Below are positions 56,728-64,000 of a DNA stretch of 64,000 bases, piece after piece. The translations under genes and the position numbers were made by a program. Each line of letters opens with the position of its first letter. The first letter of the stretch is position 1. Under the pieces are notes generated by a model. The model was not told the DNA's origin, ran no database searches, and saw only the letters and a program-made list of their open reading frames with translations. The stretch comes from Halieaceae bacterium UBA5044 (GTDB taxonomy: Bacteria > Pseudomonadota > Gammaproteobacteria > Pseudomonadales > Halieaceae), in NCBI GenBank assembly GCA_002416125.1, contig DIBU01000013.1, forward strand, positions 124,001 through 188,000, read 5' to 3'.

Positions 56728-57939
56728 GTGTCTGGTATTCAGCAGGTGGCCGTGCTTGGCAGCACCGGGTCGATTGGCGTCAGCACACTGGATGTCATCG
56801 CCCGCCACCCGCAGCGATTTCGCGCCTGGGCCCTGGCCGCCCACCGTTCCGTTGACACGCTGGCTGCCCAGTGTGAGGCGTTCCATCCGCGCTACGCGGT
56901 CATGGTCGATCCGGATGCTGCAGAGGCGCTGCGCAAACGCCTGGCGGGTGCCTGTGACACCGAGGTGCTGGCCGGTGCGGAAGGCCTGCAGCGGATAGCC
57001 GCACACGCCGACGTCGATGCCGTCATGGCGGCGATTGTTGGAGCCGCGGGTCTGCCCTCGACCCTGGCGGCGGCCGAGGCGGGCAAGCGCATCCTGCTGG
57101 CGAACAAGGAGTCGCTGGTCATGGCCGGCCATCTGCTGATGGCGGCAGCGCGCAAGGCAGGCGCGTTGATCCTGCCCATCGACAGCGAACACAACGCCAT
57201 CTTCCAATGCCTGCCGCAGGGCAGGGATGCGACGCCGGGGCTGGATGGGGTCAGCAGGATTCTGCTCACCGCGTCCGGCGGCCCGTTTCGCAACTGGACT
57301 GCCGAGGCGATTGCGGCGGCCACGCCAGCAGAGGCCTGCGCCCACCCCAACTGGTCCATGGGGCGCAAGATATCGGTGGATTCCGCGACGCTGATGAACA
57401 AAGGGCTGGAGCTGATTGAAGCCTGCTGGCTGTTTGATGTTGCGCCGTCGCGTGTCGAGATCGTGGTACACCCGGAGAGCATCGTGCACTCTCTGGTGCA
57501 GTATGTGGATGGGTCCGTGCTGGCCCAGTTGGGGAACCCCGATATGCGGACGCCGATCGCCTACGGACTGGGTTGGCCGCAGCGAATTGACGCCGGCGTG
57601 GCACCCCTGGATCTGGTGGCGCTGTCCCGGCTGCATTTTGAGGCTCCGGATGAGGGCCGCTTTCCCTGTCTGCGCCTGGCGCGGGAGGCCGCCGCCGCGG
57701 GAGGTACCGCAATGGCCGTGTGCAACGCGGCCAACGAAGTCGCAGTGCAGGCCTTTCTCGCCGGGGATATCGGGTTCAACGCCATACCGGCGGTGATCGA
57801 GGCAGCGCTGGCGGCCGTGCGGGTGGTTGAACCCACTTCGCTCAGCGTGGTCGAAGCTGCGGACCGCGAAGCCCGCGACATCGCAGCTTTGCAAGTCGCA
57901 CGCTATAGTAGCCGGCCCCTCGCCGGCGGAGAGAATTAA
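56728..57939 (+). CDS. dxr: 1-deoxy-D-xylulose 5-phosphate reductoisomerase
   Basis: About 403 residues from a GTG at 56728 (MSGIQQVAVLGSTGSIG), two bases after the cdsA stop; a GTG at 56719 is the alternative. GSTGSIGVSTLDV is the NADPH site, LLANKESLVMAG and PIDSEHNAIFQ the metal and substrate loops, and NWSMGRKISVDSATLMNKG the C-terminal signature. It makes MEP, the second step of the non-mevalonate isoprenoid pathway that feeds UppS. The stop overlaps rseP by one base. Confidence 0.96.
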   Translation: MSGIQQVAVLGSTGSIGVSTLDVIARHPQRFRAWALAAHRSVDTLAAQCEAFHPRYAVMVDPDAAEALRKRLAGACDTEVLAGAEGLQRIAAHADVDAVMAAIVGAAGLPSTLAAAEAGKRILLANKESLVMAGHLLMAAARKAGALILPIDSEHNAIFQCLPQGRDATPGLDGVSRILLTASGGPFRNWTAEAIAAATPAEACAHPNWSMGRKISVDSATLMNKGLELIEACWLFDVAPSRVEIVVHPESIVHSLVQYVDGSVLAQLGNPDMRTPIAYGLGWPQRIDAGVAPLDLVALSRLHFEAPDEGRFPCLRLAREAAAAGGTAMAVCNAANEVAVQAFLAGDIGFNAIPAVIEAALAAVRVVEPTSLSVVEAADREARDIAALQVARYSSRPLAGGEN

Positions 57940-59294
57940 TGGATCTGGCCTACACCATCGGTATCACCCTGCTGACGCTCGGCGTGCTGGTGGCGGTGCA
58001 TGAGTTCGGCCACTTCTGGGTGGCGCGACGGTGTGGTGTGAAAGTCCTGCGCTTCTCAATAGGGTTTGGCAAGTCCATCTACACCTGGCAGGATCGGCAC
58101 GGCACCGAGTTCTGCATCGCCCTGATCCCCCTCGGCGGCTATGTGAAGATGCTGGACGAGCGGGAAGGGGAGGTCGCCGCTGGCGAGCGTGAACTGGCGT
58201 TCAATCGCAAGCCGGTGCTGCAGCGGATCGCGGTTGTCGCGGCGGGCCCCATCGCCAATTTCCTGCTGGCTATTGTCGCCTACTGGTTCCTGTTCATGGC
58301 CGGCGAAAGCGGCTATGCGCCGGTGATCGGCGCGGTCAAACCCGGCTCTGTGGCGGATATCGCCGGGCTGGAGGCGGGGCAGGAAATTGTCGCTGTTGAC
58401 GGCAAGGAAACGCCGACCTGGCAGGCCTTGAGCTTCCGCCTGCTGGATCGCATCGGCGATACCGGGACGGTGCAGTTCAGCGTGAAGTATCCGGACTCGG
58501 GCATGATCTACGAATCCGAAGGCCAGCTTCAGCAGTGGCTGGGAGACGATGAGTCCCCCGATTTGCTGACCGGTCTTGGCATCACACCCTATGCGCCCTC
58601 CGTGCCGCCAGTGGTCAGCGAGGTGGTCGCCGACAGTCCGGCGGAGCGCGCCGGTCTGCTGCCGGGGGACCGCGTGCTGAGCGCCGACGGTACGCCCATG
58701 GACGAGTGGCTGGAGTGGGTGGCCTACGTGCGCGACCGGCCGGGCCAGTCGATTGCCCTGGAGGTGCAGCGGGGCAATGACACAGTAGCAATGCAGATTG
58801 TGCCGGATGCAGAAACTGACAGCGCGGGCGAAACGATAGGTCGTGTCGGTATCGCCGTGTCGATGCCGGCGTTGCCCGAGGGCATGCTGCGCGAGTTTGA
58901 GCGTGGCCCCGTAGCATCCCTGGGAGCGGCATTTGTGCGCACGGGGGACCTGGTGGGCTTTACTCTGAGCTCGATCAAGAAGATGATCCAGGGATTGATC
59001 TCGCCAAAAAACTTGAGTGGCCCCATCACCATTGCTAAAGTGGCGTCCGCTTCGGCGAAGTCGGGGTTGGAGTCCTACATCGGCTTTCTGGCCCTGCTCA
59101 GTGTCAGCCTCGGAGTTTTGAATCTGTTGCCCATTCCGGTGCTTGATGGTGGCCACCTGCTGTATTACACGGTGGAGCTCCTGGCGGGGCGGCCAGTGCC
59201 TGAAAAAGTGCAGATGCTGGGTTACCAGCTTGGCCTGTTCCTGATTCTCGGGGTCATGGCACTGGCTCTATATAACGATTTCGCGCGCCTGTAG
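57939..59294 (+). CDS. rseP: Site-2 zinc metalloprotease RseP
   Basis: A 451-residue inner-membrane protease. VHEFGHFWVARRCGVKVL has the HExxH zinc motif at residues 21-25. Two PDZ domains follow (around GSVADIAGLEAGQEIVAVDG and DSPAERAGLLPGDRVLSADG). NLLPIPVLDGGHLLYY supplies the third zinc ligand in the LDG motif. It cleaves the anti-sigma factor RseA in the envelope stress cascade and clears signal peptides. Confidence 0.96.
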   Translation: MDLAYTIGITLLTLGVLVAVHEFGHFWVARRCGVKVLRFSIGFGKSIYTWQDRHGTEFCIALIPLGGYVKMLDEREGEVAAGERELAFNRKPVLQRIAVVAAGPIANFLLAIVAYWFLFMAGESGYAPVIGAVKPGSVADIAGLEAGQEIVAVDGKETPTWQALSFRLLDRIGDTGTVQFSVKYPDSGMIYESEGQLQQWLGDDESPDLLTGLGITPYAPSVPPVVSEVVADSPAERAGLLPGDRVLSADGTPMDEWLEWVAYVRDRPGQSIALEVQRGNDTVAMQIVPDAETDSAGETIGRVGIAVSMPALPEGMLREFERGPVASLGAAFVRTGDLVGFTLSSIKKMIQGLISPKNLSGPITIAKVASASAKSGLESYIGFLALLSVSLGVLNLLPIPVLDGGHLLYYTVELLAGRPVPEKVQMLGYQLGLFLILGVMALALYNDFARL

Positions 59295-59348
59295 GGTTGG
59301 GCAACCCGGGCATTGACACATCAAGGACCTTGGGGTCGGGCCTCACCA

Positions 59349-61961
59349 GTGGTTGGGACTATTTTGAAAAGACGCATTAATCTGCTACTGGCGCTTGCCG
59401 TGCTGCTGCTGGCTCCCCTGGGCCAGGCGCAGGACGCATCCTTTATCGTTGCGGATATCCGCGTGGAGGGGTTGCAGCGAATCTCGGCAGGGTCGGTGTT
59501 CGCAGCCATGCCGCTCGCGGTGGGCGACCTGGTGAACGCCGAGGCTATCCGCGCCGCTTCCCGCAGCCTGTTTGCCACGGGGAATTTTGACGATATCCGC
59601 ATAGGCCGCGACGGTAACGTGCTGGTGGTCATCGTTGCCGAGCGCCCGAGTATCAGCGAGATCAACATCGAGGGGAACAAGGCGATCGAGACCGAGGCGC
59701 TGCTTGACGGTTTGCGCGGCGCCGGTCTGGCCATCGGCCAGGTGTTCCAGCGCTCTACCTTGGAGGGCATGCAGCTTGAGTTGCAGCGCCAGTACGTGCA
59801 GCAGGGCCGCTATGACGCCAACATCGAGACCGAGGTATTGCCGGAGCCGCGCAACCGCGTGGCGATCAATATTGACGTCGATGAAGGCACCGTCGCTGCC
59901 ATCAAGCACATCAATGTGGTGGGTAATGAGGTGTTCAGCGATGAGGAACTTACCGATCTGCTGGAGTTGCAGACGACGGGATGGTTTTCCTTCTTCACCA
60001 ATGACGACAAGTACTCCCGCGAAAAACTCACGGGAGACCTGGAAAAGCTGAGCTCCTACTACCTCGACAGGGGTTATTTGCAGTTCACGATCAACTCCAC
60101 CCAGGTGTCGGTGTCTCCCGACAAGCGTTCGGTGTACATCACCGCCAACGTGACCGAGGGTGAGAAGTTTACCGTCAGCAGTGTCGACCTGTCCGGTGAC
60201 CTGGTACTGCCCGAGAGCGATCTGCGGCGCTTCATCCTGGTCGGTGAGGGGCAGACGTTCTCCCAGCAGATGGTGACCTCGACCGAAGAGTTCATCACGC
60301 GGCGGCTGGGCAACGAGGGGTACAACTTCGCCAAGGTCACCGGCATCCCGGAGATCAACGAAGAGGACAACACGGTCGGCCTCAAGTTCTTCGTCGATCC
60401 GGGCAAGCGCACCTACGTGCGGCGAATCAGTTTCGAAGGCAACCAGAAAACGGCAGATGAAGTGCTGCGCCGCGAAATGCGCCAGATGGAGAGCGCACCG
60501 GCCTCGGCGTCGGCCATCGAGCAGTCGCGCATTCGTCTGGAACGTCTCGGCTACTTCAGCAAGGCGACCGTAGAGACCCCTGAGGTCGCCGGTCATGACG
60601 ACCTCATCGACGTCGACTTTACGGTGGAAGAGCAGTCGTCAGGCAGCATCGGTGCCAGCTTCGGTTACGCGCAGGATGCGGGGCTGATATTCGGCCTGAA
60701 CCTGCAACAGGACAACTTCCTGGGCACAGGACGGCGCATCGGTATCGGCCTCAACTCCTCACGCTACCAGGATCTGTACAACTTCAGTTACACCAACCCG
60801 TACTTTACCGAAGACGGTGTCAGCCGCGGCTTCAACGTCTTCTACCGTTCGACCGACCTGTCTGAGATCAACGTGGCACGCTACACCACCGATACCCTCG
60901 GTGCGGCGCTCAACTTCGGCTACCCGATCAAGGAGACCCAGCGCCTCGGGTTCAGCTTCGGAGTCGCCAATACGGACATCACCGCCGGCCGTTTCGCGGT
61001 GCAGGAAATCAAGGCCAGCCCGCGCCTGGTTGAGGGCGTTGAGGGTTTCTTCGAAAGCAACCTCTTGCCCGACGGCACGTTCTCGGCGCCGGAGGTATTC
61101 CGTCCTTTGGAGGAGTTGCCCGATGGATCGCTCACCATTCCGGAGGAGCCTGGCTTCCTCGACCTGAATGGCGACGAGTACCTCAACTGGACCACCTCAC
61201 TGAGCTGGAACCAGTCGACCCTCAACCGCGGTATCCTGGCGACCCGCGGTGCGTCGCAGTCGCTGGTCTTCGAGGTGGCGGTACCGGGCTCCGATGCCCA
61301 GTTCTACAAGCTGGTCTACCGCGGCGAGAAGTTCCTGCCCATTACCGAGGAGTGGATCGTGCGCTTCCGCACGGAGCTCGGCTACGGTGATGGCTATGGC
61401 GACACCACCAACCTGCCCTTCTTCGAGCACTTCTTCTCCGGCGGTTTCGGCTCGGTGCGCGGCTTTGAGAGTAATACCCTGGGTCCCCGCGGTACGCCGG
61501 CTGCCCTGTATGACATCAACCAGCCGGTCACCGGGATTGATGAGAACGGCAACCCCACCGAAGTGGGCGGCCCCGACGGCACCCAGTTTGGCTACCGCCT
61601 CGACCCGGATACGGGCAAGCTGACCTTCAGCGTGCCGGATACCACCCCGGACCCGTTCGGCGGTAACGCCCTGATCGAAGGCAGTGTGGAGCTGTTGTTC
61701 CCGCTACCGTTCCTGAAAGATCGCAGCAAGTTGCGCTCGGCCTTCTTCTTTGACGTGGGCAACGTGTTCAACACCAAGTGCTCCAGCAACCAGCTGAACT
61801 GCTTCGACATTGATGCGGGTGAACTCCGCTATTCAGTCGGTGTCGGTGTAACGTGGATAACCGGTTTCGGGCCCATGAGTTTCAGCCTTGCCAAGCCGCT
61901 CAACGAGTCCCCCGAAGATGAGCGCGAAATTTTCCAGTTCACACTGGGTCGGGGTTTCTGA
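59349..61961 (+). CDS. bamA: Outer-membrane protein assembly factor BamA
   Basis: About 870 residues, with signal peptide LLLALAVLLLAPLGQA followed by QDASF. Five POTRA domains span about 30-420 (FIVADIRVEGLQRISAGSVF begins the first). The 16-strand barrel has the L6 motif GSVRGFESN and ends FQFTLGRGF. It folds and inserts beta-barrel proteins. Two loops are long: one around IPEEPGFLDLNGDEYLNW and L6 itself, with VTGIDENGNPTEVGGPDG. The start is uncertain: GTG 59349 is used; TTG 59364 and TTG 59313 are alternatives, and no ATG fits. E. coli BamA has 810 residues, so this one is longer. Confidence 0.95.
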   Translation: MVGTILKRRINLLLALAVLLLAPLGQAQDASFIVADIRVEGLQRISAGSVFAAMPLAVGDLVNAEAIRAASRSLFATGNFDDIRIGRDGNVLVVIVAERPSISEINIEGNKAIETEALLDGLRGAGLAIGQVFQRSTLEGMQLELQRQYVQQGRYDANIETEVLPEPRNRVAINIDVDEGTVAAIKHINVVGNEVFSDEELTDLLELQTTGWFSFFTNDDKYSREKLTGDLEKLSSYYLDRGYLQFTINSTQVSVSPDKRSVYITANVTEGEKFTVSSVDLSGDLVLPESDLRRFILVGEGQTFSQQMVTSTEEFITRRLGNEGYNFAKVTGIPEINEEDNTVGLKFFVDPGKRTYVRRISFEGNQKTADEVLRREMRQMESAPASASAIEQSRIRLERLGYFSKATVETPEVAGHDDLIDVDFTVEEQSSGSIGASFGYAQDAGLIFGLNLQQDNFLGTGRRIGIGLNSSRYQDLYNFSYTNPYFTEDGVSRGFNVFYRSTDLSEINVARYTTDTLGAALNFGYPIKETQRLGFSFGVANTDITAGRFAVQEIKASPRLVEGVEGFFESNLLPDGTFSAPEVFRPLEELPDGSLTIPEEPGFLDLNGDEYLNWTTSLSWNQSTLNRGILATRGASQSLVFEVAVPGSDAQFYKLVYRGEKFLPITEEWIVRFRTELGYGDGYGDTTNLPFFEHFFSGGFGSVRGFESNTLGPRGTPAALYDINQPVTGIDENGNPTEVGGPDGTQFGYRLDPDTGKLTFSVPDTTPDPFGGNALIEGSVELLFPLPFLKDRSKLRSAFFFDVGNVFNTKCSSNQLNCFDIDAGELRYSVGVGVTWITGFGPMSFSLAKPLNESPEDEREIFQFTLGRGF

Positions 61962-61988
61962 TCATTTTTTCTGACGTTGGAGTGTATT

Positions 61989-62507
61989 GTGTCTAGAGTC
62001 CTTAAAACCGTATGTTTCACTGCCGCTCTGCTGCTGCCGACTTTCGGTTGGGCGCAGGGCAAGATCGCCGTGGTCAATCTGGAGCAGGCCATTCTGCAAA
62101 CCGACCACGCGCAGAAGCGCCTGACCGCTGAGCGCAACAACGATGCCTACAAGTCCGACAAGGCAGAGTTCGACCGCCTGAAGGACGAGTTGGACAAGAT
62201 GGTCAAGGATTACCAGAAGGATTCCGCGGTGATGAGTCAGGACCAGCAGCTCTCTGCGCGCCGCAATCTGGCCAGCAAGCAGGCAGACCTTGAGCACGTT
62301 GCGGGCAAGTTGCAGCAGACCGAGCAACAGGTCGGCCAGCAACTGCTGCAGGAGATGTCGCCCAAGGTGCAGGAGGTCCTGCAGGAACTCATCACCACGG
62401 AAGGTATCGGCCTTCTGCTGCAGCGCGGTTCCGTTATCCACGCGGATGCCGGCTACAGCATCACCGCCAAGGTGACAGACAAGCTCAACCAGGCCTTCAC
62501 CGAGTAA
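61989..62507 (+). CDS. skp: Periplasmic chaperone Skp/OmpH
   Basis: A 172-residue protein from a GTG at 61989 with TTGGAG just upstream. Signal peptide SRVLKTVCFTAALLLPTFGWA. KIAVVNLEQAILQT is the Skp core strand, and about residues 60-130 are the coiled-coil tentacle arms (DELDKMVKDYQKDSAV). The C-terminus returns to the core (HADAGYSITAKVTDKLNQAF). It holds unfolded outer-membrane proteins for BamA, encoded 27 bases upstream. Confidence 0.93.
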   Translation: MSRVLKTVCFTAALLLPTFGWAQGKIAVVNLEQAILQTDHAQKRLTAERNNDAYKSDKAEFDRLKDELDKMVKDYQKDSAVMSQDQQLSARRNLASKQADLEHVAGKLQQTEQQVGQQLLQEMSPKVQEVLQELITTEGIGLLLQRGSVIHADAGYSITAKVTDKLNQAFTE

Positions 62508-62513
62508 GCCAGC

Positions 62514-63527
62514 ATGCGCACCCTGGGAGAGCTGGCTGCATTCCTGGGGGCCGAGCTGCGCGGAGATCCGTCGCTGTCGGTGACGGGCATAGCGCCGCTG
62601 GGACGGGCCAGTGCGTCCCAGCTGTCGTTTCTGGCCAGCGCGCGCTATCTGGGCCAGTTGCAGCAAACCCGGGCTGCGGCGGTCATCCTGCGTCCCGACC
62701 AGGCGGAGCGCTGCCCCGTCGCCTGTTTGCTGGCCGACAACCCCTATCTGGCGTTCGCCCGTGCCACGGCACTGTTCGTAGACGAAACACCCGTTGAAGC
62801 CGGCGTACACCCCAGCGCGACGGTGTCGGCGCAGGCAAGGCTGGCACCCGGCGTTTCGGTGGGTGCCAATGTGGTGATTGACGCCGGCGCGGACATCGGG
62901 CCCAACGTGGTGCTGGGCGCCAATTGCGTGATCGGTGAACGCTGCAGGATCGGGGCGGGCACCCGCCTGCACGCCAGCGTGGTGCTCTACCGGGATGTGA
63001 CGATTGGCGAGCACTGTACGCTGCACGCCAATGCGGTGCTGGGAGCCGATGGTTTCGGCTTTGCGCCCAGCCCCGAAGGTTGGCAGAAAATCCACCAGCT
63101 CGGTGGTGTGCGCATCGGCAACCGCGTCGAGATCGGCGCCTGCACGACCATTGACCGTGGTGCATTGGAGGATACCGTGGTCGAGGACGGTGCCATCATC
63201 GATAATCTGGTACAGATCGCACACAACTGTCACATCGGCAAAAATACCGCGATAGCGGGTTGCACCGGATTGGCGGGAAGCACGATTATAGGGGCGAACT
63301 GCACGCTCGCGGGTGGTGTTGGTGTTGTCGGTCACGTTGAGATCTGCGACAACGTGCATATCACAGGCATGACCATGGTCACCAAGTCGATCACCGAGCC
63401 GGGTTCCTATTCTTCGGGAACGCCAATGGCCTCCACCCGGGACTGGAAGCGCAGCGCTGTGCGGTTTGCGCAGTTGGACAGCATCCAGAAGCGCCTTGCG
63501 GGACTGGAAAAACAGCAACAAGAGTGA
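62514..63527 (+). CDS. lpxD: UDP-3-O-(3-hydroxyacyl)glucosamine N-acyltransferase
   Basis: A 337-residue acyltransferase. The N-terminal uridine-binding domain starts TLGELAAFLGAELRGD. A left-handed beta-helix of hexapeptide repeats follows (GVSVGANVVIDAGADIGPNV), with the catalytic His in QIAHNCHIGKNTAI. A C-terminal helix is last. It adds the second acyl chain in lipid A synthesis. It starts six bases after skp. Confidence 0.97.
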   Translation: MRTLGELAAFLGAELRGDPSLSVTGIAPLGRASASQLSFLASARYLGQLQQTRAAAVILRPDQAERCPVACLLADNPYLAFARATALFVDETPVEAGVHPSATVSAQARLAPGVSVGANVVIDAGADIGPNVVLGANCVIGERCRIGAGTRLHASVVLYRDVTIGEHCTLHANAVLGADGFGFAPSPEGWQKIHQLGGVRIGNRVEIGACTTIDRGALEDTVVEDGAIIDNLVQIAHNCHIGKNTAIAGCTGLAGSTIIGANCTLAGGVGVVGHVEICDNVHITGMTMVTKSITEPGSYSSGTPMASTRDWKRSAVRFAQLDSIQKRLAGLEKQQQE

Positions 63528-63551
63528 TCGTGGGGGACCCGCAGCTTGATC

Positions 63552-63980
63552 ATGGATATTTCCGAAATTCGCAACCACCTACCGCACCGCTATCCTTTTC
63601 TGCTGGTGGACAGGGTGCTGGAGCTGAACCTCGGCGAGTCCATCGTCGCGTGCAAGAACCTGACAATCAATGAACCCTTTTTCAATGGCCACTTCCCGGA
63701 GAAGCCTGTTTTTCCCGGTGTGATGCTGCTTGAAGCCATGGCGCAGGCGGCAGGCATTTTGGGTTTCAAGTCGATGAACAAGACACCGGCCGACGGCTCC
63801 ATGTACTACTTTGTCGGCGCCGACGACCTGCGTTTCAAGCGCCCCTGTGTGCCGGGGGATCAGGTTATGCTGCGCGCAAAGATTCTGTCGGACCGCCGCG
63901 GTATCTGGAAATTTGCGGTCAGCTCCGATGTCGATGGTGCCCTCTGCGCCTCTGCCACCATTCTCTGCGCCGACCGCTGA
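63552..63980 (+). CDS. fabZ: 3-hydroxyacyl-[ACP] dehydratase FabZ
   Basis: A 142-residue hot-dog enzyme from the ATG at 63552 (MDISEIRNHLPHRYPFLLVD). NGHFPEKPVFPGVMLLEAMA carries the catalytic His and Glu. It dehydrates 3-hydroxyacyl-ACP in fatty acid elongation and balances the supply of 3-hydroxyacyl-ACP for LpxA/LpxD. The in-frame TTG at 63546 is less likely. lpxA follows after three bases. Confidence 0.96.
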   Translation: MDISEIRNHLPHRYPFLLVDRVLELNLGESIVACKNLTINEPFFNGHFPEKPVFPGVMLLEAMAQAAGILGFKSMNKTPADGSMYYFVGADDLRFKRPCVPGDQVMLRAKILSDRRGIWKFAVSSDVDGALCASATILCADR

Positions 63981-63983
63981 CCC

Positions 63984-64000
63984 ATGATTCACAGTCAGGC
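63984..64000 (+). CDS. lpxA: Start of UDP-N-acetylglucosamine acyltransferase (partial)
   Basis: Only the first five codons (MIHSQ) and two bases are in the window. LpxA commonly starts MIH, and lpxD-fabZ-lpxA is a fixed order in gammaproteobacteria. The call rests on those two points. Confidence 0.7.

Noticed and set aside
1..64000. tRNA or rRNA genes, CRISPR arrays, insertion sequences, integrases, phage genes or defence systems
   Set aside because: None was seen: no cloverleaf with T-loop GTTCRANYC in context, no regular direct repeats with spacers, and no transposase or integrase motifs in any supported gene.

Overview
The window is GC-rich chromosomal DNA (roughly 60-65% G+C by eye) from a free-living gammaproteobacterium. 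The blocks map-glnD-dapC-dapD-dapE, rpsB-tsf-pyrH-frr-uppS-cdsA-dxr-rseP-bamA-skp-lpxD-fabZ-lpxA and dapA-bamC are classic gammaproteobacterial synteny. The accessory content (TonB receptor, PAPS-dependent sulfonation genes, CoA-ester and steroid-type catabolic genes, MCE lipid transporter) fits an aerobic marine heterotroph of the Halieaceae/OM60-NOR5 type. That placement is an inference from gene content, not a measured phylogeny. I see no rRNA, tRNA, CRISPR array, insertion sequence, integrase or phage gene.

Layout. 1-1261: the 5' part of a panE-like gene, and yajQ. 1298-5387 (minus strand): a thiamine-salvage operon with a sigma70-type promoter, a TPP riboswitch, a hairpin over the Shine-Dalgarno sequence, a TonB-dependent receptor, a YkoF-type thiamine-binding protein, a PnuC-family transporter and a thiamine-kinase-like phosphotransferase. 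5439-8461: a GAF plus degenerate-GGDEF protein, carbonic anhydrase, an extended SDR and a 58-residue membrane protein. 8557-12729: a DUF1214 protein, a sulfotransferase, APS kinase and ATP sulfurylase, which together can make PAPS and use it. 12785-21903: a TlpA-like lipoprotein, then arsC-like/wrbA/DUF2069/sppA, a two-gene RND efflux system and an MscS channel. 22092-27703: a catabolic block with a MaoC hydratase, a Nudix enzyme, a Tat flavoprotein, a cytochrome c and a CitE-like lyase, facing a thiolase-like plus DUF35 pair. 27910-31318: a large orphan lipoprotein and an SDR. 31309-34794: a four-gene MCE/Mla-like lipid ABC transporter. 34874-38758: a DUF3806 protein, dapA-bamC, an MBL-fold hydrolase and an LRR lipoprotein. 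38793-41935: a class III cyclase-like protein, an HD phosphohydrolase and rsmJ behind one promoter. 41947-43581: a divergent pair of SDRs. 43570-51546 (minus): map-glnD-dapC-nth-yffB-dapD-dapE. 51751-64000 (plus): rpsB with its S2 leader, through to the first codons of lpxA.

How the genes work together. Succinylase-branch lysine/DAP genes (dapA, dapD, dapC, dapE) are present together. The right end covers translation (S2, EF-Ts, RRF, Map), UMP kinase, isoprenoid and undecaprenyl carrier synthesis (Dxr, UppS), CDP-diacylglycerol synthesis (CdsA), the sigmaE-pathway protease RseP, outer-membrane protein assembly (BamA, Skp, and BamC elsewhere) and lipid A/fatty acid synthesis (LpxD, FabZ, LpxA). 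Many neighbours overlap by 1-4 bases (ATGA or TAATG junctions), indicating translational coupling.

The parts most worth follow-up are the cyclase-like/HD pair (38856-41111), the sulfonation cassette (8557-12729), the receptor-type degenerate GGDEF protein (5439-6581), the flavoprotein/cytochrome/CitE block (23251-26047), and the thiolase-like/DUF35 pair with unexplained upstream dyads (26067-27855).
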